Assembly (NCBI GenBank): GCA_963818685.1
Contig: CAWFTJ010000008.1
Location: forward strand, 796,310 to 860,309
Length of the DNA stretch: 64,000 nucleotides
Source of the DNA: CAJCJE01 sp963818685
GTDB taxonomy: Bacteria; Actinomycetota; Actinomycetes; Mycobacteriales; Pseudonocardiaceae
Direction: 5' to 3'
Shown here: piece by piece, positions 36,188 through 43,987 of the stretch
How positions within the stretch are numbered: position 1 is the first letter of the stretch
How the letters are laid out: every line of letters starts with the position of its first letter
Notes under the pieces: generated by a model
What the model saw: only the letters and a program-made list of their open reading frames with translations
Database searches by the model: none
Told to the model about the DNA's origin: nothing
Position numbers and translations under genes: made by a program

Positions 36188-38080
36188 ATGTCAACGATGA
36201 CCAATTCATCCCGCCTGCGTGCGCTGGCCTCCTGCGCGTTGGGTGCCGTGCTCGTGGTCGCCGGGCTCACCATGGCCGCGCCGGCGCATGCCGCCGGTGA
36301 GACCGTGAACATCTGGTTGACCACAACGAACGATTCCAGCGGTCGCAACGTCACCCGCGGCCTGCAACAGCAGAGCCCGGTCACCTTCGGCTCGGGCACC
36401 GGCAGCAGCGCCAACACGATCACCGTCAACGAGAACACCAGGTATCAGCGGTTCGTCGGTGCGGGAGCGTCCATGACGGACACCACCGCGTACCTGCTCG
36501 GCTCGTCGAACTCGATCTCGGCGAGCACCCGCAACCAGGTGATGACCAACCTGTTCGACCCGAACAGCGGCATCGGCCTTGACTTCCTGCGCAACCCGAT
36601 GGGCGCGTCGGACCTGGCCCGCTACAACTACTCCTACGACGACATGCCGGCCGGCCAGACCGATCCGAACCTGTCGAACTTCTCGATCAGCCACGACCTG
36701 ACCGACATCCTGCCGCTGACCAAACAGGCCGAGCAGCTCAACCCGAACCTGAAGCTGATGATGTCGCCGTGGAGCGCGCCGGCTTGGATGAAGTCGGACG
36801 ACAACTTCACCAGCCACAGCTACCTCCAGTCGCAGTACTACGCGGCGTACGCCCAGTACTTCGTCAAGACCATCCAGGCGTACGAGAACCAGGGCGTGCA
36901 CGTCGACTACGTGTCCGAGCAGAACGAGCCGGGCTGCTGCGACGGGTCGACCTACCCGACGATGAACTGGAACGCCAACGGCCTCGACTACTTCGGCGTG
37001 ACCGACCTGCTGCCGGCACTGCACGCGGCCGGTCTGTCCACAAAGGTCCTCGCACTGGACTGGAACTGGAGCACCTACGCGGGCTACGGCCAGCAGGAGG
37101 TCGACGACGCGGCAGTGCGCGACGACCCGAACTTCGGCGGTGTCGCCTGGCACGGCTACGACGAGGGCAGTGCGAGCGAGCAGACCACGGTGCACAACCA
37201 GTACCCGAACATCGGCGAGTTCGACACCGAGCACTCGGGCGGCACCTGGATCTCGAACCAGCAGAACGAGGACATGAACAACATCATCGACTACACCCGC
37301 GACTACGGGCAGTCGGTGGTGAAGTGGAGCCTCGGCGTCGACCAGTCCCACGGCCCGCACAACGGCGGCTGCGGCACCTGCACCGGCCTGATCACCGTGC
37401 ACGACGACGGCAGCGGCCAGGTCGACTACACCATCGAGTACTACGACATGGGTCAGCTGACCAAGTTCGTGAAGCCGGGCGCGTACCGGATCGACTCCAA
37501 CGAGACCGGCGACGTGCGGGACGTCGCCTGGATCAACCCGGACGGTTCAAAGGCGGTCGTCGCCTACAACGGCACCGGCAGCACCCAGGCGACCACAATC
37601 AACTGGGGCAACGAGAGCTTCACCTACAACCTGCCTGCCGCGACCTCGGCCACCTTCACCTGGTCCGGCACGCAGGGCAGCGGTGGCGGCACGACCGGTC
37701 CGATCACTTCGCATGAGGGCAGCAACCTCTGCCTCGACGACCGCGGCGCGAGCACGGCGAACGGCAACCCGATCCAGATCTACACCTGCAACGGCACCAG
37801 CGCGCAGAACTGGACGGTCAACGCCAACGGCACCCTGACCGTCCTCGGCAAGTGCCTCGACGTGACCGGCGCTGGCACCGCCAACGGCACCCTGGTCGAC
37901 CTCTACGACTGCAACGGCACCGGCGCGCAACAGTGGCACGCGCAGTCCAACGGCGAGCTGGTGAACACCAACTCGGGCAAGTGCCTCGACGACACCAACT
38001 TCTCGACAACCCCAGGTACACAGGTACAGATCTGGGACTGCGCGGGTGGCGCCAACCAACAGTGGACGCTGCCGAGCTGA
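36188..38080 (+). CDS. Secreted GH30 glycosidase with CBM13 (ricin-B) domain
   Basis: 630 residues. Signal peptide RLRALASCALGAVLVVAGLT, ending near APAHAAG. The GH30 barrel shows YQRFVGAGASMTDTTAYLL, MMSPWSAPAWMKSDDN, the acid/base Glu in YVSEQNEPGCCDGST (~246) and the nucleophile region NIGEFDTEHSGGTW (~347). The C-terminal ~125 residues are a CBM13 lectin with three CLDD/CLDV repeats. GH30 enzymes of this form are often endo-beta-1,6-glucanases, though glucosylceramidase-type activity is possible. Divergent from a ROK repressor and convergent with another, indicating sugar-responsive control. Confidence 0.9.
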   Translation: MSTMTNSSRLRALASCALGAVLVVAGLTMAAPAHAAGETVNIWLTTTNDSSGRNVTRGLQQQSPVTFGSGTGSSANTITVNENTRYQRFVGAGASMTDTTAYLLGSSNSISASTRNQVMTNLFDPNSGIGLDFLRNPMGASDLARYNYSYDDMPAGQTDPNLSNFSISHDLTDILPLTKQAEQLNPNLKLMMSPWSAPAWMKSDDNFTSHSYLQSQYYAAYAQYFVKTIQAYENQGVHVDYVSEQNEPGCCDGSTYPTMNWNANGLDYFGVTDLLPALHAAGLSTKVLALDWNWSTYAGYGQQEVDDAAVRDDPNFGGVAWHGYDEGSASEQTTVHNQYPNIGEFDTEHSGGTWISNQQNEDMNNIIDYTRDYGQSVVKWSLGVDQSHGPHNGGCGTCTGLITVHDDGSGQVDYTIEYYDMGQLTKFVKPGAYRIDSNETGDVRDVAWINPDGSKAVVAYNGTGSTQATTINWGNESFTYNLPAATSATFTWSGTQGSGGGTTGPITSHEGSNLCLDDRGASTANGNPIQIYTCNGTSAQNWTVNANGTLTVLGKCLDVTGAGTANGTLVDLYDCNGTGAQQWHAQSNGELVNTNSGKCLDDTNFSTTPGTQVQIWDCAGGANQQWTLPS

Positions 38081-38096
38081 CCGTGTCCTGTCCGGA

Positions 38097-38124
38097 CCGG
38101 CCTCCCTCGCGCGGGGGAGGCCGG
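38097..38124 (+). terminator. GC-rich hairpin after GH30 gene
   Basis: CCGGCCTCCC pairs perfectly with GGGAGGCCGG around an 8-base GC loop, 16 bp after the GH30 stop. There is no T-tract, as is common for actinobacterial terminators. It lies between two convergent genes. Confidence 0.7.
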
Positions 38125-38178
38125 CTCGGCCCATGGCAGGTGTGATGGCATCAGCCGCTCCGCGGACGTTGACCGCAT

Positions 38179-38192
38179 AGTTGTCAGTTGTC
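38179..38192. repeat. Tandem AGTTGTC repeat next to the second ROK gene end
   Basis: AGTTGTC is repeated head to tail, then followed by CAACTC, in the short gap between the GH30 terminator and the end of the convergent ROK gene. GAGTTGTC is the complement of the GACAACTC copies in the ROK/GH30 divergent promoter, so it may be another binding site of the same regulator. Confidence 0.35.
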
Positions 38193-38196
38193 CAAC

Positions 38197-39426
38197 TCAG
38201 CCGGCCTTGACCACCGCGTTTGCCGGCAGCGAACCGCTGCGCAGCAGGGCGCGCATGGGCAGGCTGGCCGCGCCGCGAGCGACCGCGTCCTGGCCGGACT
38301 CGCCGAGCCCGATGGTGACCGCAGCCCAGGAGTGCGGCAATGCGTGCCGCCTGGCCACCTCACGCACCCGTGGCAGGATGCGCGGCCCGAGCACCATGCC
38401 GGCCCAGCCGGCGATGACAACGCGGTCCGGGGCGAGCAGGTTGATCAGGTTGCCGACGCCGACGCCGAGCACCTTGGCGGCGTGGTCCAGCACGTCGCGC
38501 GCAACGTCATCGGTGTCCGGGCGAGCCACCAGCGCGCGCAACGCCTCCTGCGGTCCGAGCGCGCCGACCGCCTGATCGCCGCCCGAATCGCGGTAGCGGG
38601 CCAGCACGGCCTCGGCGCCGACGTACGCCTCAAGGCAACCGGTCGAACCGCAGCGACACGGCCTGCCGTCCAGTTCCACGACGGTGTGGCCCCACTCGCT
38701 GGTCAGGCCCGACCCGCCGCGCGGCGCGGAGTCGCTGGTCATCAGGGCAGCGCCGATGCCGATGCCGAGCAGCGTCACCACAGCGCGGTCCGCGCCGCGA
38801 CCGGCGCCGAACCACATCTCGGCCTGGCCGAGCGCGGTCGCGCAGTTCTCCAGGTGGACCGGGGCGTGCGCGCCGGCCGCGACCATGCCGCCGAAGGGCA
38901 CCGCGTCCCAGCCGAGCGTCGGCGCGTAGACAAGGCCGTCGTCGGTCTCGCGGTCATCAACCGCGCCGGGCACGCCGACGCCGACGCCGAGCAGCGGCAC
39001 GCCGTCGCCGTGCGCGGTGACCTCGGCGATCGCGTCGGTCACCAGGCTGACCACGTGGCCGGGAGCGAGGTTGTCGTCGGGGCTGCGGCTGGTCATCTCC
39101 AGGGGGTTGAGCGCGCCGTCGAACAGGCCGACCCTGATCTCGGTCTCGCCGACATCGACCCCGGCGAAGCGCAGATTTTCGGTGGCCACCCGCAGGATGC
39201 CACGCGGCCGACCACCCGCCGAGCTGACCGAGCCGGCCTCGACCACCAGCCCGTCGGTGAGCAGCTCGGTGACCACATTGGTCACCGTCGCCGAGCTGAG
39301 CCCGGTGAGTTCGGCCAGTTCCTGCCGGCTTGCCGAGCCCTGCTCGTACAGCCGGGACAGCGCGGCGGCGCGGTTGTACCTGCGCAACGCGCGCGTTGTC
39401 CATCTGGACTCGGACATCACAGTCAT
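38197..39426 (-). CDS. ROK-family transcriptional repressor (second copy)
   Basis: 409 residues, same architecture as the ROK gene at 34,727. Winged helix RYNRAAALSRLYEQGSASRQ, then LTGLSSATVTNVVTELLTDG; kinase-like fold with FAGVDVGETEIRVGLFDGAL; zinc motif GRPCRCGSTGCLEAYVGAEA. Similar segment order (GLSSATV/GLSAAGV, INLLAPDRVVIAGWAGMVLG/INLLNPERVLLGGWAGLLLG) shows the two are paralogues. It faces the GH30 gene. Start could be ATG 39426 or ATG 39417; neither has a clear ribosome site. Confidence 0.88.
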   Translation of the reverse strand: MTVMSESRWTTRALRRYNRAAALSRLYEQGSASRQELAELTGLSSATVTNVVTELLTDGLVVEAGSVSSAGGRPRGILRVATENLRFAGVDVGETEIRVGLFDGALNPLEMTSRSPDDNLAPGHVVSLVTDAIAEVTAHGDGVPLLGVGVGVPGAVDDRETDDGLVYAPTLGWDAVPFGGMVAAGAHAPVHLENCATALGQAEMWFGAGRGADRAVVTLLGIGIGAALMTSDSAPRGGSGLTSEWGHTVVELDGRPCRCGSTGCLEAYVGAEAVLARYRDSGGDQAVGALGPQEALRALVARPDTDDVARDVLDHAAKVLGVGVGNLINLLAPDRVVIAGWAGMVLGPRILPRVREVARRHALPHSWAAVTIGLGESGQDAVARGAASLPMRALLRSGSLPANAVVKAG

Positions 39427-39508
39427 CAAGTGTGCCAGCAAGAACGGTCCGTCGTGCTGATTCTGGCGCGAGGTTCGGATGTCGGTTGTGACAGGCCTTG
39501 ACCTGCGG

Positions 39509-39970
39509 TCACAGCGGAAGGGTCAGGAACGTGCTGTTCGGGTCGGCGACATAGGAGCCGAACGGACCGCATTCGGTGAAGCCGTGCTTACGGTAGAGGG
39601 CGCGGGCCGGTTCGAAGAACGCCATGCTGCCGGTTTCCAGCGACACCCGGCGTACGCCGCGCGCTCGCGCGTCGGCGAGCGCGTGGCGTAGCAGCGCGGA
39701 AGCCACGCCTCTGCCGCGTCGGGCAGGATCGGTGCGCATGCTCTTGAGTTCTTCGTGGTCGTCGCTGAGCCGCTTCAGCGCGACGGTGCCGACCAGCGTG
39801 CCGTCGAGGCGGGCCACCCACATCCGGATGCCGGGCGTGCGCAGGCCGGTCAGGTCCAGCGCGTGCCGGCTCTCCGGTGGGGCGGTCGGCTCCATGTCGT
39901 CGAGGTGTGCCCGGAGGAACTCACGCAGGTCGGCGGCCGCGAGGTCGGCCGGGTCGATCAGAACGGTCAC
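39509..39970 (-). CDS. GNAT-family N-acetyltransferase
   Basis: 153 residues. The acetyl-CoA loop is MRTDPARRGRGVASALLRHA (RRGRGVA motif), followed by VSLETGSMAFFEPARALYRK and HGFTECGPFGSY, typical of small GNAT enzymes. Substrate unknown. The GTG start at 39970 is in frame with the first conserved residues (TVLIDPADL). No operon partner is evident. Confidence 0.88.
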   Translation of the reverse strand: MTVLIDPADLAAADLREFLRAHLDDMEPTAPPESRHALDLTGLRTPGIRMWVARLDGTLVGTVALKRLSDDHEELKSMRTDPARRGRGVASALLRHALADARARGVRRVSLETGSMAFFEPARALYRKHGFTECGPFGSYVADPNSTFLTLPL

Positions 39971-39993
39971 GGCCCCAAGTGAACCAGATCGGC

Positions 39994-41319
39994 TCAGTTA
40001 ATCGCCTTGATCAGCGCGGGAACGAACACTGAGAGATCGCCCACTGTGCCCCAGCCGGACGCGATGTCGTAGCCGGGTCCGGCCGCGTAGCCGGGGACGA
40101 TGCCGTCGGACAGGGCGTTGTCGCCGGTGCTCACGTCCTGTACGCCGTCCCGCAGGCCTGCCGGGCCGAGCACCCGGTAGATCGCCGGGTTGACCAGGCC
40201 GAGGTTGTGGCCGTGGTTGAGTTCGACGGCCAGCGCGAGCACCCCGAGGAACAGCGGCGCGGCCTCGGACGTGCCGGAGGTGCCGTGCATGGTGATGTCC
40301 GGGTAGGCGCGCATGCCGCTGCCGGTGCTCTGCTTGACCCCGTTCTGCCAGCTCGGCCGCTGGTAGATGCCGGAGATGCCGGCGCTGGAGGCGTAGCCGT
40401 CGGGTGAGTTCCACAAGCTGTCCGGGTGCTGCAACCGCACCGCTGGCGAGGCCGGGTACGGCAGGCCCTGATCCTCGCCGGAGAACTGGGTGCCGCCGAC
40501 GCTGGTCGCGTACGGGTCGCTGCCCGGCCAGGTCGGCATGCGGTACGGGTAGTCGGTGCTGCCGTCGAGTTCCTGCACGGTCGGGCCCTTGTCGCCGGAG
40601 GCCATCACCAGCGAGATGCCGGCCCGGTCCGCGCGCTGGAACGTCGGGTCGAGGTCCCTGGTGATCTCATCGGGCGAGGAGAAGTCGCCCTCGGCGGTGT
40701 AGGTGGCCAGATAGATGCCGTTGACCAGCTTGTGCTCGCCGAGGTAGTCGATGGCGGTCATCATTTCAGGGAAACCGGTCATGCCCTCGGTCTCGTCGAC
40801 GGGGGTGGCCACCACGAAGATGTGTGCGGACGGGGCGATCTCGTGCATGGACTCGACATCGAGGTCGGCCTCGCCGCGCCACCCGAGACAGTCCTGATAG
40901 GTCGTCGGGTTGGTGTCCTTCAGCGAGTCGCAGGTGGGCACCGGCCCGGCCGGCTGGAGCTGGGTCACCTGGGCCGGGGGTAAGCCGGTGTCCTTGTCGT
41001 AGGAGGCCATGACCGCGCCGATGTCCGGGTCGCCGAAGGAGACCACGGTCGCGATGGACGTGCCCTGGCCGGTGTCGCCCTCGTTCCACAGGGTCGGCGC
41101 GCCGTAGGCGTTGGCGCGCGGGAACTGGGTCGCGGTGAGCGCCGCCATGGCCTCGGCCCGCAGCACCGGGTCGGACAACTCGCCGACCTTGGTGGCGTCG
41201 GCCGAGAACACGTGGTGTTCGGCCGGCCCGGGTAACCGGGGCGCGGCAAGGGCCGGGGTGAGTCCGGCGACGAGCAGGGACGCGGCCAGCGCGCTGACGA
41301 GCAGGGTTCTACTGGGCAT
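39994..41319 (-). CDS. Secreted sedolisin-type (S53) serine peptidase
   Basis: 441 residues with a signal peptide (LLVSALAASLLVAGLTPALA). The catalytic Glu and Asp are in GWRGEADLDVESMHEIAPSA, the oxyanion Asp region is VMASGDKGP, and the nucleophile Ser is in HGTSGTSEAAPLFLGVLAL (SGTSxxxP motif). The C-terminal GYDIASGWGTVGDLS supplies the calcium-site-like segment. The long activation domain of classic sedolisins is missing, leaving ~60 residues before the peptidase fold, so it may fold without a large propeptide. Probably an extracellular peptidase active in acid conditions. Confidence 0.85.
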   Translation of the reverse strand: MPSRTLLVSALAASLLVAGLTPALAAPRLPGPAEHHVFSADATKVGELSDPVLRAEAMAALTATQFPRANAYGAPTLWNEGDTGQGTSIATVVSFGDPDIGAVMASYDKDTGLPPAQVTQLQPAGPVPTCDSLKDTNPTTYQDCLGWRGEADLDVESMHEIAPSAHIFVVATPVDETEGMTGFPEMMTAIDYLGEHKLVNGIYLATYTAEGDFSSPDEITRDLDPTFQRADRAGISLVMASGDKGPTVQELDGSTDYPYRMPTWPGSDPYATSVGGTQFSGEDQGLPYPASPAVRLQHPDSLWNSPDGYASSAGISGIYQRPSWQNGVKQSTGSGMRAYPDITMHGTSGTSEAAPLFLGVLALAVELNHGHNLGLVNPAIYRVLGPAGLRDGVQDVSTGDNALSDGIVPGYAAGPGYDIASGWGTVGDLSVFVPALIKAIN

Positions 41320-41371
41320 GCCAGGACGCTAGTGCGGCCCGACGCCCGACAAAGCCTGCTTAAGTAGGGAA

Positions 41372-42163
41372 TCAGCGCGGCTCGATGCGCGCGTGCATCT
41401 CCCAGACCAGGATCTCGGCTGGCTCGACCGCGCTCACCCGCTGCCCATCGGACGCGGTGATCCGGACCGCGTCGCCTGCGCCGAGCAGGCCCGCACCCTC
41501 CAGCCGGACGGTGCCGCGCGCGACGAACAGGTGCACGTACGGCGCGGCCGGCAGTTCGACGCTGCCGCCGGCGACCAGGCGCGCGGCGAACAGGGCGGCG
41601 TCGCGCTGCTTGATCCGGATGGCGCTGTGGCCCGCGTCGCGCGGCATGCCCGAGGCCACCGGGACGAGGCCGCCGCGCAACAGCTCGTCGTCGATCTCCA
41701 GTTGCTCGTAGCCGGGCCGGATGCCGGGTTCGTCCGGCACAACCCACATCTGGATGAAGTGCACCGGATCGTGGTGTTCGGCCTGGCCGGTGAGTCGCCA
41801 GGAGTCGTTCTTCTCGGAATGCAGAATGCCCGTTCCCGCGCTCATCCGCTGCGCGAGACCGGGATAGATCACGTCAGCGTTGCCCTCGGAATCCTGGTGC
41901 ACGAGCTGACCCCGCAACACCCAGGTGACGATTTCCATGTCCTCGTGCGGGTGTGTCTCGAAACCGGCGCCGGGTTTGACGACATCGTCGTTGGACACCA
42001 GCAACAAACCGAAGTGCGTGTTCGCCGGGTCGAAATGCCGGCCGAAGGAGAAACTGTGGTGCGAATCAAGCCAGGACCACGTCGTGTGCATGCGATCCCG
42101 CGCCCTGCGCAGGTCCGTGTCACTCGTCAGTCCGGCCGGCGCCCGCGCTATCGAGAAACCCAT
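41372..42163 (-). CDS. Pirin-family protein
   Basis: About 263 residues, bicupin. Metal-ligand motif in the first cupin: HHSFSFGRHFDPAN, then FETHPHEDMEIVTWVLRGQL and MSAGTGILHSEKNDS. Bacterial pirins can show quercetinase activity or bind enzymes; the role here is unknown. The ATG at 42163 is chosen because GAGGAG lies about nine bases before it; an in-frame GTG nine bases upstream is less likely. No coupling with the sedolisin gene. Confidence 0.88.
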   Translation of the reverse strand: MGFSIARAPAGLTSDTDLRRARDRMHTTWSWLDSHHSFSFGRHFDPANTHFGLLLVSNDDVVKPGAGFETHPHEDMEIVTWVLRGQLVHQDSEGNADVIYPGLAQRMSAGTGILHSEKNDSWRLTGQAEHHDPVHFIQMWVVPDEPGIRPGYEQLEIDDELLRGGLVPVASGMPRDAGHSAIRIKQRDAALFAARLVAGGSVELPAAPYVHLFVARGTVRLEGAGLLGAGDAVRITASDGQRVSAVEPAEILVWEMHARIEPR

Positions 42164-42229
42164 CAGCCCCACTCCTCAACTCGGCCCGAAAGAACAGGAT
42201 AGTTGATGACACAAGTAGGATGTTTACGA

Positions 42230-43987
42230 CTATTTTTCGGTGCGGGCCAGCACGCTGGCCAGCGCGGATCGCAGCTTTTCCTGCGCGGAAGCGGAATCAA
42301 GACCGCTCGGGTGACGGAAGGCGATGTAGCCGTCCGGCCTGATGAGCAGTGCGCCTTCCTCGTCGAGTTGGCTGACCCTGCGCCATTCGCCGTACGCGTC
42401 GCGCGCGTTCTCCGCACCGAAGCGGACGGCGGTCAGCGGGACACCGAACTCGGCAGCGCATTTCTCGGCCGCCTCGACCCAGGCCAACCCGGCGATTCCG
42501 GTGACGACCGTGAACGAACCGTGACCGACAAGATCCAAAGTGGACACTCGTTGTCCGTTGTCGTCGACGAGCCAGGCGTGCGGAAGTTTCGCGCCGGGCC
42601 GGGTGCTCGGCTGGTGGAACAGTTCGCGGTCGCGCGGCCATTGTTCGGCCGGGCTCCCGTCGTCGAGCACCGCGCCGGACACGTAACGCTGATTGAGTTC
42701 GACGCCGTGCGCGTTGAATTCATAATTTTTCAGTTGGATGGCGGCTTCCAGCGCGTCCCGCCGTTTCTTGCCCTCCGCGTCCGGTGCGCGGCAGGCGGCG
42801 AGGCCCTTGGTGATGCCTTCGTCGTCCCCGCCGCCGGCGATGCCGAGTGCCTCGAAGATCGGGCCGAACTGGTCGCGGGACAGATTGGCCCGGTCGACGA
42901 CCTGCTTGCCGACCGGCGCGCGTTCCGCCGAATAGCTGTCCAGCAGCGCGGGACCGGCCTGGCCGCGCAGCACCATGGCGAGCTTCCAAGCGAGATTGTA
43001 GGAGTCCTGGATGGACGTGTTGGAGCCGAGACCGTTGGTCGGCGGATGCCGGTGCACTGCGTCGCCTGCGCAGAACACCCGACCGGCCGAGTACCGGGTC
43101 GCGTAGCTGTGGTTGACCGTCCAGAGCGAGGTCGAGGTGATGCGCACCGGGATGTCGGCCACGCCGAGCAGGTCGCGGACGATCTCGGTGGCGGCCGCGT
43201 CGTCGACATCGGGCGGCGGTTGATCGATGTCGTAACCCCAGGTGAGCAGCCATTCGTGCCACGGCCGCACCATCCGCACCAGGCCCATGCCGATGCCGCC
43301 GAGATGCGCGCCGGGCCGCATCACCCAGTACAGGACGCTGGGCCGGTGCGCGACGTAGGCGGACAGGTCGGCCTCGAAGACGATGTTCATGCTGCCCGCC
43401 TTCCCGCTCTGCCCGGCGATGGGCAGGCCGATCTGCTCGGCGATCAGGCTGCGCCCGCCGTCCGCGCCGATCAGGTAGCGGGCGCGAATGGTGTACTCCA
43501 CGCCGCGGACGCGGTCGAGCACGCACGCGCTCACGCCGTCCTCGTCCTGTTCCAGCGAGAGGAACTCGGTGTCAAGGCGGATCTTGGTGCCGCGCTTGGC
43601 CGCGTTGGACAGCAGGATCGGTTCCAGGTAGGTCTGCGGCAGGTCGATCATGCCGCTCGGACTGGCACTCGCGTACTCGGACAGCGAAGCCGGGCCGGTC
43701 CCCCAGGTCCTGATCCGGCCGATCTCCTCACCGACCAGCCCGGTGCACAGCACGGTGTCACCCATCAGGTGCTGCGGCGTGCCGTCGGCCAGCGCCTGCT
43801 CCTCGACGCCGAGATCGCGCAGCACCTCCAATGTGCGCTGGTTGGTGATGTGCGAGCGGGGCGTGTTCGCGACCCAGCCGTACTTGGTGACCAGGATGGT
43901 CGGCACACCGTAGGTCGCCAGGGTCAGCGCGGCCGCGCCACCGGCCGGACCGCTGCCGACGACCAGGACATCGGTGTCGAAACTCAT
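42230..43987 (-). CDS. FAD-dependent aromatic-ring monooxygenase (phenol/resorcinol hydroxylase type)
   Basis: 585 residues. FAD motif DVLVVGSGPAGGAAALTLAT, middle DG motif RARYLIGADGGRSLIAEQIG, and the GD motif GRVFCAGDAVHRHPPTNGLG; a thioredoxin-like C-terminal domain follows. It fits 2,4-dichlorophenol or resorcinol hydroxylases, which add a hydroxyl using NADPH and O2. Coupled by a four-base overlap to the maleylacetate reductase-hydroxyquinol dioxygenase fusion, so resorcinol to hydroxyquinol conversion is the likely reaction. The ATG at 43987 has the ribosome site GGAGAGGA. Confidence 0.87.
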   Translation of the reverse strand: MSFDTDVLVVGSGPAGGAAALTLATYGVPTILVTKYGWVANTPRSHITNQRTLEVLRDLGVEEQALADGTPQHLMGDTVLCTGLVGEEIGRIRTWGTGPASLSEYASASPSGMIDLPQTYLEPILLSNAAKRGTKIRLDTEFLSLEQDEDGVSACVLDRVRGVEYTIRARYLIGADGGRSLIAEQIGLPIAGQSGKAGSMNIVFEADLSAYVAHRPSVLYWVMRPGAHLGGIGMGLVRMVRPWHEWLLTWGYDIDQPPPDVDDAAATEIVRDLLGVADIPVRITSTSLWTVNHSYATRYSAGRVFCAGDAVHRHPPTNGLGSNTSIQDSYNLAWKLAMVLRGQAGPALLDSYSAERAPVGKQVVDRANLSRDQFGPIFEALGIAGGGDDEGITKGLAACRAPDAEGKKRRDALEAAIQLKNYEFNAHGVELNQRYVSGAVLDDGSPAEQWPRDRELFHQPSTRPGAKLPHAWLVDDNGQRVSTLDLVGHGSFTVVTGIAGLAWVEAAEKCAAEFGVPLTAVRFGAENARDAYGEWRRVSQLDEEGALLIRPDGYIAFRHPSGLDSASAQEKLRSALASVLARTEK

